A stretch of 64,000 nt of DNA from CAYPTB01 sp964413535 (GTDB taxonomy: Bacteria; Planctomycetota; UBA1135; GCA-002686595). This document shows, in pieces, positions 40,700 through 50,490 of this stretch. The stretch lies in the NCBI GenBank assembly GCA_964413535.1, contig CAYPTB010000010.1:62001-126000 (forward strand), given 5' to 3'. Position 1 is the first letter of the stretch. Every line of letters begins with the position of its first letter. The notes below the pieces were generated by a model, which ran no database searches, was not told the origin of the DNA, and worked only from the letters and a program-made list of their open reading frames with translations. Position numbers and translations under genes: made by a program.

Positions 40700-41832
40700 C
40701 GGCGGCGCGCAAGAAGAAGGAGGCCGATCCCGAGACCCAGCTCGCGGATCTCGAGCGCGCGTTCTCCGCGGGGAAGCCCTCCCGGCTGGTCCTCTTCCGC
40801 GGCGAGGAGCGCTACTTCCGCGAGCGCGGTATCGACCTCGTCAAGGCCCGCTGCGTCGCCCTGGGTTGGGAGATCACGACCCACGGGACGAAGGATCCTG
40901 ACTTCGACCGCGCGCTCCTCCTGGGCGACTTGTCGGGCGGCTCCCTGTTCGCGGCGGCACGCTGTGTCGTCGTCCGCGACGCCGGCGTCCTCTTGGGCAA
41001 GGAGGAGAAGGAGCAGAGCGCGTTCGTGCGTGCGGCGCTCGCCTTCGCCGCGAGTCCGGACGTGGACGGCACGTTGGTCGTCTCCGCGGACGCGATCCGC
41101 GCCGATCATGCGTTGGCGCGCGCGGCGGCGTCCGACGGTGTCCTCGTGGGCTGTCGCCGGCTCTTCGATTCGGCGCCGCCGTGGAACTCCGATCCGCGTC
41201 AGGCCGAGCTCGTGCAGTGGCTCGCGCGACGTGCGCGTGCGCGGAAGATCGCCCTCACGCCGGACCAGGCGCTGTACGTCGCCGTGTCGAAGGGCAACGA
41301 CCTCTACGCGCTCGACGCGGAGCTCGACAAGCTCGCGACGAGCGGCGGGCGCGCGTTGAAGGACGTCGTCGGCTGGTCGGCGTCCGTGTCGCCCTTCGAG
41401 GTCGCCCAACACATCGTCGCGGGCGAGCTCGCGCGCGCCGTGGGCGGCGTGCACGCGCTCTTCCGCGGCGGCTTCCAGGACCGCGACGGGACGCGGCTCG
41501 TGGATTCCTCCGGGCTCGCGGCGATCCTGCTCAACGCCCTCGTGCGAGGCGTGCGTCAATCCCTCGCCGGCGCCCTGGCCGCAGAGGCTGGGGAGGACCC
41601 CTTCGAGGGAGCCGCGCGCGTCGGTTGGAGCATGCCGCCGAGGCACCGCGAGACCTTCACCGCCCAGGTCGGTCTGCGCTCACCCGCCCAATGGCGCGCG
41701 ATGCACGCGACGCTCGGGAAGCTCGAGCTCGAGAGCCGCACGGGCCGCGAGCTCGACGCGGAGGACTTCACCTTCCTGGCGCTCGCCTGGCGCACCACCG
41801 CGCGCGCTCGGCCGAGCTCCCGTCGCGCCTGA
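40696..41832 (+). CDS. holA: DNA polymerase III subunit delta
   Basis: A protein of 378 residues from GTG 40696, overlapping the ubiA stop. HolA delta opens the sliding clamp in the clamp-loader complex. The sequence is divergent but has the family order: LVLFRGEERYFRERGIDLVK at the N-terminus, LFAAARCVVVRDAG, ADHALARAAASDG, KIALTPDQALYVAVSKGNDL and LYALDAELDKLAT, then a helical C-terminal domain starting VAQHIVAGELARAVGG. Assignment rests on pattern and length rather than one diagnostic motif. It lies ahead of mutL, so the segment moves from quinone to DNA-maintenance genes. Confidence 0.8.
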   Translation: MTAARKKKEADPETQLADLERAFSAGKPSRLVLFRGEERYFRERGIDLVKARCVALGWEITTHGTKDPDFDRALLLGDLSGGSLFAAARCVVVRDAGVLLGKEEKEQSAFVRAALAFAASPDVDGTLVVSADAIRADHALARAAASDGVLVGCRRLFDSAPPWNSDPRQAELVQWLARRARARKIALTPDQALYVAVSKGNDLYALDAELDKLATSGGRALKDVVGWSASVSPFEVAQHIVAGELARAVGGVHALFRGGFQDRDGTRLVDSSGLAAILLNALVRGVRQSLAGALAAEAGEDPFEGAARVGWSMPPRHRETFTAQVGLRSPAQWRAMHATLGKLELESRTGRELDAEDFTFLALAWRTTARARPSSRRA

Positions 41833-41865
41833 CCTGCGTCGGTTCCGAAGCGGAGCGCGATCCGC

Positions 41866-41871
41866 TACGTT
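41866..41871 (+). promoter_or_regulatory. Possible -10 box TACGTT of mutL (leaderless layout)
   Basis: CTACGTT ends seven bases before the mutL ATG at 41879, and no ribosome site is seen. Confidence 0.45.
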
Positions 41872-41878
41872 GCGCGCC

Positions 41879-43753
<1,875 letters not shown>

Positions 43754-43764
43754 ACCTTCAGCTC

Positions 43765-44622
43765 CTAGGGCTGCCGGAAGTCCGCGGGGCCGAGGTCGGC
43801 GCGCAGCGTGCCCCCGCGCACGTACAGCTCGTGGCTCGCATTCCCGTCGAGCACCCAGTCGTCAAAACGCCGCTCGAAGGCGTACACGAGGATGCTCGCG
43901 GGAACGCGCAGGTCGTCCAGCGGGCGGTGTCCGTCGAGGTGGATCAGGACGGGCGGCGCACCCGCGGCCGAGTCGGAGACGAGGGCCAGGATCGGCAGCC
44001 CCGTGGCGCGCTCGATACCGAGCTCCACGCGCCGCGTTCCCACAGGGGAGGTCGAAAGCTGCAGCCCGGGAGTGTCGAGCTGGATCCACTCCAAGCGCTC
44101 CTCGAAGTCGCCCGAGGCGAGGGCGCGCGTGCGCCGGATCGCGGCCGGCGCTCTTGCGAGCTTGCGCAGGCCGTGGATCTCGAGCGTCGCGGGCTGCGTC
44201 AGCGCGACGACGTTGTGGACGATCACGAGCAGCTCTTCGATCTGGCGGCGGTCCTCGCCGCCCTCGCGCCCCTCGAGCCGCACGACCTCCTCGCCGTCAC
44301 GCAACCAGTAGCCGTCGGGACCCCGCGCGCTCTCGCGCCCGCGCGAGATCTCGAAGCGCAGGAAGGACGGCGCGAGCCAGAGCAAGCGCGGGTGCAGGTC
44401 GTTCGAACCCGCCTTGCCGCGCGTGCGCACGTCCAACGAGAGATCGAGCGCGGTCACCGGCTTCGCCGTGTCCGGATCGCGCAGGAAGGTCGAGCGGCAG
44501 GTCCGCTGCCACAGGGCGAGGGCCTCCGGCTCGACGTCGGCCACGAGCGGCGTGGGCCGTGGGTCTTGGGCAGCCTGGACCGGCGCGGCGCACAGGAGCA
44601 GCAAGGGAAGGAGGGCTCGCAT
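43765..44622 (-). CDS. Exported protein of unknown function (possibly LolA-like fold)
   Basis: A protein of 285 residues. It begins with a signal peptide (LLPLLLLCAAPVQA, cleavage likely before AQDP). The mature part is beta-rich (LHPRLLWLAPSFLRFEISRG, DGYWLRDGEEVVRLEG) with a helix containing IEELLVIVHNVVAL. The pattern recalls the LolA/MucB lipid-binding fold but I cannot confirm it. It converges with mutL, separated by 11 bases. No catalytic residues stand out. Start ATG 44622 has a TAGGCT box six bases upstream. Confidence 0.7.
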   Translation of the reverse strand: MRALLPLLLLCAAPVQAAQDPRPTPLVADVEPEALALWQRTCRSTFLRDPDTAKPVTALDLSLDVRTRGKAGSNDLHPRLLWLAPSFLRFEISRGRESARGPDGYWLRDGEEVVRLEGREGGEDRRQIEELLVIVHNVVALTQPATLEIHGLRKLARAPAAIRRTRALASGDFEERLEWIQLDTPGLQLSTSPVGTRRVELGIERATGLPILALVSDSAAGAPPVLIHLDGHRPLDDLRVPASILVYAFERRFDDWVLDGNASHELYVRGGTLRADLGPADFRQP

Positions 44623-44628
44623 GCGCGG

Positions 44629-44641
44629 AGCCTACGCGTAG
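44629..44641 (-). promoter_or_regulatory. Possible -10 box TAGGCT overlapping a 10-bp palindrome
   Basis: On the minus strand TAGGCT (44629-44634) ends six bases before the ATG at 44622. It overlaps the perfect palindrome CTACGCGTAG (44632-44641), which could bind a regulator. Confidence 0.4.
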
Positions 44642-44749
44642 CTCCCGCCTGCGGATAGCCCGGCTGGCGCACACCACCGTCGCCGCCGCTGGGCCGCGGC
44701 TCACGGGCGGACTTTGCTTCGAGGCGCGAGGGCGCCGAGAATCGCCCGC

Positions 44750-45721
44750 ATGCCCGCGGATCCCGTGGAGAGCCCATCCCACGCCCTGTGCGCCCTCGTC
44801 GGCACGACCGCGGCGGGGAAGACCGCGATCGCCGTGCATCTGGCGCAGCGCGTCGGGGCCGAGATCGTCTCGGTCGACTCGATGCAGGTCTACCGCGGCA
44901 TGGACGTCGGCACGGCCAAGCCCGACGCCGCGACGCGCGCCCGGGCTCCGCACCACGTCGTCGACTGCGCCGATCCGCACGAGCGCTACGACGTGAGCCG
45001 CTACCTCGAGGACGCGTCCGCGGCCCTTGCGACCCTGCGCGCGCGCGGTGTGCCGGCGCTCTTCGCGGGCGGCACGGGGCTGTACTTGAAGGCGCTGACC
45101 CACGGGCTCTACTCCGGGCCGCCGGCCGACCTCGGGCTGCGCGGCAAGCTCCAGGCGCGCGCACGGGCGATCGGTCCACTCGCGCTGCACGCCGAGCTCG
45201 CCGCGGTCGATCCGGGCTCGGCCGAGCGGATCCATCGGAACGACGAGCGCCGCGTCGTGCGCGCGCTGGAGGTCTGGCGCCAGACCGGACGCCCGCTCTC
45301 GGACTGGCAGCGCGAATGGCGCGGCCCGGATGCGTCCGCGGCAGAGGGTCGTGCGCGGCGTCTCGTCGGCCTGGAGGTCGCTCCCGACGAGCTCGATCGA
45401 CGCATCGCGCAGCGCACGCGGGCGCTCTTTTGCGCCGGCTGGATCGACGAAGTGCGTGCGATCCGCGACGGAGCCGGCTTCGGAGCGACGGCGATCCAGG
45501 CCCTGGGTTACCGCGAGGTGCTCGCGCATCTCGACGGCGCACTCGGACGCGGCGAGCTCGAGGAGCTCGTTCGGCTCCGGACGCGTCAGTTCGCTCGCCG
45601 CCAGCGCACGTGGTTCCGCCACTTCCCCGACATCCGCTGGATCCCCGCGCCGGCGTGGGACGACCCTTCCGACGTCGAGCTCGTCGCGGAGCGGGCAGCC
45701 GACGCGCTGGGTTGGTCCTAG
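44750..45721 (+). CDS. miaA: tRNA dimethylallyltransferase
   Basis: A protein of 323 residues from the ATG at 44750; an upstream in-frame start adds 12 non-conserved residues. MiaA transfers a dimethylallyl group to A37 of tRNAs reading UNN codons. The P-loop is GTTAAGKTAIAVHLA, a slight variant of the usual GPTASGKT. SVDSMQVYRGMDVGTAKP, APHHVVDCADPHERYDVSRY, PALFAGGTGLYLKAL, HRNDERRVVRALEV and AIQALGYREVLAHLDG are conserved. The C-terminal RTRQFARRQRTWFR tRNA-binding segment is intact. No hfq or mutL operon link is seen; mutL lies upstream but is separated by a minus-strand gene. Confidence 0.96.
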   Translation: MPADPVESPSHALCALVGTTAAGKTAIAVHLAQRVGAEIVSVDSMQVYRGMDVGTAKPDAATRARAPHHVVDCADPHERYDVSRYLEDASAALATLRARGVPALFAGGTGLYLKALTHGLYSGPPADLGLRGKLQARARAIGPLALHAELAAVDPGSAERIHRNDERRVVRALEVWRQTGRPLSDWQREWRGPDASAAEGRARRLVGLEVAPDELDRRIAQRTRALFCAGWIDEVRAIRDGAGFGATAIQALGYREVLAHLDGALGRGELEELVRLRTRQFARRQRTWFRHFPDIRWIPAPAWDDPSDVELVAERAADALGWS

Positions 45722-45760
45722 GAGCGGGGCCCTGGCTCGCCGACTTGCCTCGGCCTTGCG

Positions 45761-46276
45761 CTAGGGATTCTCGACCTCGAAGTCCTCGGGCGTCGGCGGC
45801 AGCTTCTCGTAGCGCTCGCCGCGGAACGTCGCGGAGATCCCGCCCCACATCTCCTCGGGTCCGCCCTCCTCGAACAGGACCGGGATGACTTCGATCGGGA
45901 AGAGGAAGAAGGAGCCGCCGGCGCCGACCATCGCTCCCGCGAACGCCACGCTGCTCAGGTGGAAGAAGTGGATCGGATCGGGGAGGGGGCTGAACACCTT
46001 CTGCGGCGGTTGCCAGGCGTTCTTGCGCTGCGAAGGGTTGAGCGGGTTGTCGTTGAGCAGATGCCGGCGCAGCGTCATGTCGATGTCCGAGCGCTGTTGG
46101 CTGGCGTGTCGGCGGTAGGGGATCCCGCTGTTCGTGTCGTAGGAGAGCAGGTGATAGGCGACGCGCGGCGTCAGTCCTTCCAACCGCCAGTGGTTGTAGC
46201 GCGTGTCGGTCGTGTGGCACGCGGCGAAGAGCGCGAGGAGCGACGTGCCGAAGAGGACGGAGAGGCGTCGTTTCAT
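45761..46276 (-). CDS. Small lipoprotein of unknown function
   Basis: A protein of 171 residues with a lipoprotein signal (LSVLFGTSLLALFAAC, lipidated Cys20 in the FAAC box). The sequence after it is polar (TTDTRYNHWRLEGLTPRVAY) with a His-rich stretch. One hydrophobic segment near 110-133 (VAFAGAMVGAGGSFFLFPIEVIP) could be a membrane helix or buried core. No family recognised. It is convergent with miaA and divergent from hisS. Function unknown. Confidence 0.65.
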   Translation of the reverse strand: MKRRLSVLFGTSLLALFAACHTTDTRYNHWRLEGLTPRVAYHLLSYDTNSGIPYRRHASQQRSDIDMTLRRHLLNDNPLNPSQRKNAWQPPQKVFSPLPDPIHFFHLSSVAFAGAMVGAGGSFFLFPIEVIPVLFEEGGPEEMWGGISATFRGERYEKLPPTPEDFEVENP

Positions 46277-46422
46277 GGCGGTCGTCAGGATCGTTGGAGC
46301 CGGGCTGGCGCGCGGGCGAGTCGTCGGTGGGGGCCGTGCCCTTCGCGCAACTCCCTTCCAGGCCGAAGATTGCGCCGCAGTCTAGTTCCGGGTACCTAGG
46401 CGGTCAACGAGGTCGAAGCGAC

Positions 46423-47724
46423 GTGAGCGATTCGAAACCCACCGAGCGCGTCTACCGCGCCCCGCGCGGCATGCGCGACATCCTCCCCGAGGAGGTTCCC
46501 GCCTGGCGCCGGCTGGAAGCGGTGGCGAGCGTTCTCGCCCGCCGGCGCGGCTTCCGCGAGATCCGGCCGGTGCTGCTCGAGGAAACCGAGCTCTTCACGC
46601 GCTCGGTGGGGGAGGTGACCGACATCGTCGAGAAGGAGATGTTCACCCTCCAGCAGGGCGACGGGTCGCTCTCCCTGCGCCCCGAGGGAACGGCCGGCAT
46701 CGCCCGGGCCTACCTCCAGGCGGGCTACGCGAAGCGCGCGCCGGTCCAGAAGCTCTTCACCGTCGGGCCCATGTTCCGCTACGAGCGCCCGCAGAAGGGC
46801 CGCGAGCGGATGTTCACCCAGTTCGACGTCGAGGTGTTGGGATCGCAGGACGCGCGCGCCGACGCCGAGGTCGTCCACCTCGCGGCGGCATTCTTCGAGG
46901 AGCTCGGGCTCGAGGGAATCGAAGTGCGCCTCAACTCGATGGGGGACGGAGACGACCGCGGGCGCTACCGGGAAGCGGTGCGCGCGTTCCTCGCCCCGAC
47001 GATGGCCGCGCGCTGCGACCTGTGCCGGACGCGCTTCGAGCGCAACGTGCTGCGCGTCCTCGACTGCAAGAACCCCGAGTGCGCGGCGGCGAACCTCGGC
47101 GCGCCGAGCATCCTGGACTTCCTCTCCGACGAGAACCGCGCGCACTTCGAGGAGGTCGGCTCGCTGCTCGAGGGCCTGGGCCGGCGCGTCGTGGTGGACG
47201 CGGGGATCGTGCGCGGTCTCGACTACTACACGCGCACCGTGTTCGAGATCCACTACCCGGCGTTGGGCGCGCGCAGCGCGTTGTGCGGCGGCGGGCGCTA
47301 CGACCACCTCCTGCGCGATCTCGGCGGACCCGACCTGGGGGCCGTGGGTTTCGCGATCGGCTTCACGCCGACCTTGATCGTGCTCGAGGAGCTCGGACTC
47401 ACCGGCGAGCTCGACGGGGACGTGTGCGAGGCCTACGTCGTGGCCGCGGACGCTCCGGGCCGGCGCGCCGCGCTCGCCATCGCCGAAGAGCTGCGCGCGG
47501 CGGGGATCGGCGCGGAGTTCGACCTCGAGGACAAGGGCATGAAGGCGCAGATGAGGGCCGCGAGCCAGCCCGGGCGCTCGTTGGCCGTCCTGGTGGGCGA
47601 GGACGAGCTCGCGCGCGGCGCCGTGACGCTCAAGGACCTCGAGCAGCGCCAGCAACGCGAGGTGCCGCGCGCGGAGCTGGTCAGCGCGGCTCGCGCGATT
47701 CTCCGCGCTCGCCAGGGGTCGTGA
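46423..47724 (+). CDS. hisS: Histidyl-tRNA synthetase
   Basis: A protein of 433 residues from GTG 46423 with GAGG upstream; the longer frame to 46294 is not conserved. Class II motifs are present: motif 1 region RGMRDILPEEVPAWRRLE, motif 2 KLFTVGPMFRYERPQKGRER with the catalytic Arg, and motif 3 GAVGFAIGFTP. Histidine-specific signatures RGLDYYTRTVFEI and ALCGGGRYDHLL are clear. A four-cysteine segment (CDLCRTRFERNVLRVLDCKN) is seen in many bacterial HisRS. The anticodon-binding domain begins at AYVVAADAPGRRAA. It starts a plus-strand run with nadD, a WecA-like gene, mbtH and a thioesterase. Confidence 0.97.
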   Translation: MSDSKPTERVYRAPRGMRDILPEEVPAWRRLEAVASVLARRRGFREIRPVLLEETELFTRSVGEVTDIVEKEMFTLQQGDGSLSLRPEGTAGIARAYLQAGYAKRAPVQKLFTVGPMFRYERPQKGRERMFTQFDVEVLGSQDARADAEVVHLAAAFFEELGLEGIEVRLNSMGDGDDRGRYREAVRAFLAPTMAARCDLCRTRFERNVLRVLDCKNPECAAANLGAPSILDFLSDENRAHFEEVGSLLEGLGRRVVVDAGIVRGLDYYTRTVFEIHYPALGARSALCGGGRYDHLLRDLGGPDLGAVGFAIGFTPTLIVLEELGLTGELDGDVCEAYVVAADAPGRRAALAIAEELRAAGIGAEFDLEDKGMKAQMRAASQPGRSLAVLVGEDELARGAVTLKDLEQRQQREVPRAELVSAARAILRARQGS

Positions 47725-47727
47725 GGC

Positions 47728-48423
47728 ATGGTCGCGGCGGAACGGATCCACGCAGCGGTTCCCGAGGCGGCCCTCCGCGCGCGGCGGCTGGGCGTCTTCG
47801 GGGGAACCTTCGATCCCGTGCACGCGGGGCACCTGTTCGCCGCACGCGAGGCGGCGCGCGCGTTCGGGCTCGACTTCGTGCTCTTCGTGCCGGCTGCGCG
47901 CTCGCCGCACAAGGACCGCGCTCCGCGCGCGACGGGCGCCCAGCGCATGGCGATGCTCGCCCTGGCGTTGGCGCCCGAACCGAGGTTCGGAGCGACCGAC
48001 CTGGAGCTCGTGCGCGGGGCGCCCTCGTACACGATCGACACCGTGCGCGAGCTCGAACGCTTGCGCGGGAGCGCCGGCCCGATCTTCCTCGTGATCGGGA
48101 GCGACAACCTGTCGGGCATCGCCGCCTGGCGCGGAGTCGAGGACCTGCTCGCGCGCACGCGACCGATCGTCGTCCGGCGCGTCGTCCGGCGCCGGGGAGA
48201 CGCGGACGAGCGCAACACGGCCGACGGCGAGCTCGCGGCGAGCGCGCCGGGGCTGTCGAGCTCCGCGCGCGCGCGCCTCTCGGCGGGGTTCCTCGAGCTC
48301 CCGCCCGTCGACGTCGCCGCGCGCGAGTTGCGCGAGCGGCTCGCGGGCCGAGGCGCGGTCTCGGACGCGGAGCTCCCCCGGGCCGTTGCGGAATACGCGC
48401 GGGAGAACGGCATCTACGTCTGA
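47728..48423 (+). CDS. nadD: Nicotinate-nucleotide adenylyltransferase
   Basis: A protein of 231 residues. NadD joins nicotinate mononucleotide to AMP in NAD synthesis. The nucleotidyltransferase signature LGVFGGTFDPVHAGHLFAAR, FVPAARSPHKDRA, DLELVRGAPSYTIDTVRELE and FLVIGSDNLSGIAAWRGVED are standard. Compared with the usual family there is an insert near 150-180 (VVRRVVRRRGDADERN and an Ala/Ser-rich stretch). The C-terminal ISxTxIR motif is altered: DVAARELRERLAGRG stands in its place. The gene follows hisS after three bases and is followed by the WecA-like gene after one. Confidence 0.92.
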   Translation: MVAAERIHAAVPEAALRARRLGVFGGTFDPVHAGHLFAAREAARAFGLDFVLFVPAARSPHKDRAPRATGAQRMAMLALALAPEPRFGATDLELVRGAPSYTIDTVRELERLRGSAGPIFLVIGSDNLSGIAAWRGVEDLLARTRPIVVRRVVRRRGDADERNTADGELAASAPGLSSSARARLSAGFLELPPVDVAARELRERLAGRGAVSDAELPRAVAEYARENGIYV

Positions 48424-48424
48424 C

Positions 48425-49486
48425 ATGAGCGCGTCCGAGCTCCCCGCGTGGATCGTTTCCGAGGGCCGCTTCGGCGCGCTGCTCGGCGGTTTCGCGGCGG
48501 CGCTCGCCGCCACGTTCGTCCTCTCCGCCCTCGCGCCGTTCCTGGGGCTGCTCGACCCGGGCGCTGCGGGCCGGCTCGCTGAGCGCGCGCGCAAGCTCCA
48601 GGAACGTCCCGTCGCGCGCATCGGTGGACTTGCCGTGCTGCTCGGGATCCAGATCGGCGGCGCGCGGTTCTGGATCGGCGGGGCCGAGTTCGGCCTGGCG
48701 GGGCCGACCGCTGCTCTGGCCCTGTCTGCGCTCGCTTGCGCGTTCGCCGTGGGACTGGCCGACGATCTCCTGCCTTCCGGGTTCCGTCCGGGGCCGAAGC
48801 TCGTCCTCCAGTGCGCCGCCGGGCTCCCGCTCGGCTTCGGGCTCGCCGCCGCGAACGGCACGAGCCAGGCGTGGCCCTTCGTGCTCGGCGCCTGCGTCGC
48901 GTCGGCGGTCGCGCTGAACGCCCTGAACACCTTCGACAACGCCGACGGCGCCGCGGCCGGCCTCGCGGCGTTCGCCCTGGTCCTGCCGTGCCCCGCCGCG
49001 GCGGGAGCGCTGCTCGGCTTCCTGCCCTTCAACCTCGACGGCCGCCCCGTGCGGGATCGCCGCTCGAGCGCGGCCCCGACCGCTTACCTCGGCGACTCGG
49101 GCAGTCACTTGCTCGGCATGCTGGTCCTGCTCACGCCCGTCGCTTGGCCCGCGCTCGTGCTGCCCTTGGTCGACCTGGCGCGCGTCGCCTGCGAGCGCGC
49201 GGGCGCAGGGCACGCGCCCTGGAGCGGCGATCGACGGCACCTCGCGCACCGCTTCGCCGAACGCGGACTGGGGCCCAAGCGGATCTTGCTCGCCTTGGTG
49301 TCGATCGCCGCGCCGGCGCTCGTGCTCGGAGCCAGAGGGATCTCCACCGCACGGATGGAGCTCGTGCTCTTCGGAGCTCTGGCCACGCTCGTCCTGTACT
49401 TCCTCGCGCTGTGGTTCGCGCGTCCGCGGAGCGAACGGGCGCTGCTCGGCCGTATACTTCCCCTGCCGCAAGAGCACCGCCGATGA
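48425..49486 (+). CDS. Polyprenyl-phosphate sugar-1-phosphate transferase (WecA/MraY superfamily)
   Basis: A protein of 353 residues from the ATG at 48425, with about ten membrane helices. It should transfer a sugar-1-phosphate onto undecaprenyl phosphate to start a glycan. Conserved loops are VGLADDLLPSGFRPGPK (the DD of the DDxxD motif; the third Asp is missing), LNALNTFDNADGAAAG, PTAYLGDSGSHLLG, and DRRHLAHRFAERGLG (the HxxHR loop of WecA-type enzymes). It is closer to WecA/TagO than to MraY. The loss of the third Asp may affect metal use. Its stop overlaps the mbtH start (ATGA). Confidence 0.87.
   Translation: MSASELPAWIVSEGRFGALLGGFAAALAATFVLSALAPFLGLLDPGAAGRLAERARKLQERPVARIGGLAVLLGIQIGGARFWIGGAEFGLAGPTAALALSALACAFAVGLADDLLPSGFRPGPKLVLQCAAGLPLGFGLAAANGTSQAWPFVLGACVASAVALNALNTFDNADGAAAGLAAFALVLPCPAAAGALLGFLPFNLDGRPVRDRRSSAAPTAYLGDSGSHLLGMLVLLTPVAWPALVLPLVDLARVACERAGAGHAPWSGDRRHLAHRFAERGLGPKRILLALVSIAAPALVLGARGISTARMELVLFGALATLVLYFLALWFARPRSERALLGRILPLPQEHRR
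49453..49458 (+). promoter_or_regulatory. Possible internal promoter TATACT before mbtH
   Basis: TATACT, one base from the -10 consensus, lies inside the end of the WecA-like gene and 24 bases before the mbtH ATG. No convincing -35 is seen 17 bp upstream. Confidence 0.3.
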
Positions 49487-49707
49487 CAGCCGAAGAGCTC
49501 GAGGACACGTCGGAAGCGCGCACCTGGCTCGTGGTGCGCAACGACGAGGAGCAGTACTCGATCTGGCCCGAGGACAAGACCGTCCCGGCCGGCTGGTACG
49601 CGGAGGGCGCGCGCGGCAGCAAGGCCGACTGCCTCGCCCACATCGAGCGGGTCTGGACGGACATGCGGCCGAAGAGCCTTCGGCTGCAGATGGACCGCGA
49701 GGGCTAG
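49483..49707 (+). CDS. MbtH-like protein
   Basis: A protein of 74 residues, starting at ATG 49483 inside the upstream stop. It is a textbook MbtH domain: VVRNDEEQYSIWPEDKTVPA, GWYAEGARGSKADCLAHIER and VWTDMRPKSLR contain the conserved Asn, the Ser-Ile-Trp and the Trp-Thr-Asp-Met-Arg-Pro motif. MbtH proteins bind and stabilise adenylation domains of nonribosomal peptide synthetases. A type II thioesterase gene follows after eight bases, so two NRPS helper genes sit together. No adenylation, condensation or carrier-protein gene is present in the window. Confidence 0.95.
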   Translation: MTAEELEDTSEARTWLVVRNDEEQYSIWPEDKTVPAGWYAEGARGSKADCLAHIERVWTDMRPKSLRLQMDREG

Positions 49708-49715
49708 CGCGCTCC

Positions 49716-50471
49716 ATGTCGTCCCGGAGCCCCGGGGACGGACCGTGGGTCCTGAGGCGAAAGAGGCCCGCCGGCGCCCGCCTGCGCCTCTTCTGTCTGC
49801 CCTACGCCGGCGGAGGCGCGGGCATCTTCCACGCCTGGTCGAAGGAGCTGCCGGCCTGGATCGAGGTCGTGCCGGTGCTGCTCCCGGGACGCGATCGGAG
49901 GTTGCGCGAGGCGCCCGTGCGGAACGCGCGCGAGCAGGCCGCTGCGCTCGCCGACGGCCTCGCGCCGCACCTCGAGCCGCCCTTCGCGCTCTTCGGGCAC
50001 AGCATGGGAGCGCTGCTCGCCTACGAGCTCACGCGAGAGCTCGTGCGGCTCGGCCGTCCCACGCCCACGCACCTGTTCGCAGCCGGCTTCCGCGCGCCGC
50101 ACCTCGCGGATCCGAACCCGCCGCTCCACGCACTCGACGAAGCGCTCTTCCTGCGCGCGGTCGCGGGCCTCGACGGCACGCCGAGCGAGGTGCTCGCCGA
50201 CGTGGAGCTCGTGCGACTCTTCCTGCCGACCCTGCGCGCCGACCTGGAGCTCGTCGAGAGCTACGTCTGGAGCCCCGGCGTGGCGTGCCCGTGTCCGATC
50301 ACCGTGTTCGGCGCCCGCGGCGATCCGCTCGTTTCGAAGCGCGAGCTGTGCGCTTGGAGCGAGCTCACCGCAGGGGAGAGCCGCACGCACGTCGTCGAAG
50401 GCGGGCACTTCTTCCTCGAGCCGGCGCGCGCGGAGATCCTGGCCGCGATCGCACGGGCCCTCGAGGGCTGA
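49716..50471 (+). CDS. Type II thioesterase (NRPS/PKS editing thioesterase)
   Basis: A protein of 251 residues. It belongs to the GrsT/SrfAD-type thioesterase group that removes wrong acyl groups from carrier proteins of NRPS and PKS enzymes. LFCLPYAGGGAGIFHAWSKE, VPVLLPGRDRRLREAP, the nucleophile Ser96 in FGHSMGALLAYEL, the acid in VFGARGDPLV and the His in VEGGHFFLEP form a complete triad. It follows mbtH after eight bases. Both are helper proteins, yet no megasynthase is present between 1 and 64000. Confidence 0.94.
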   Translation: MSSRSPGDGPWVLRRKRPAGARLRLFCLPYAGGGAGIFHAWSKELPAWIEVVPVLLPGRDRRLREAPVRNAREQAAALADGLAPHLEPPFALFGHSMGALLAYELTRELVRLGRPTPTHLFAAGFRAPHLADPNPPLHALDEALFLRAVAGLDGTPSEVLADVELVRLFLPTLRADLELVESYVWSPGVACPCPITVFGARGDPLVSKRELCAWSELTAGESRTHVVEGGHFFLEPARAEILAAIARALEG

Positions 50472-50490
50472 GCGCGGGTTCGCAGCCCGG

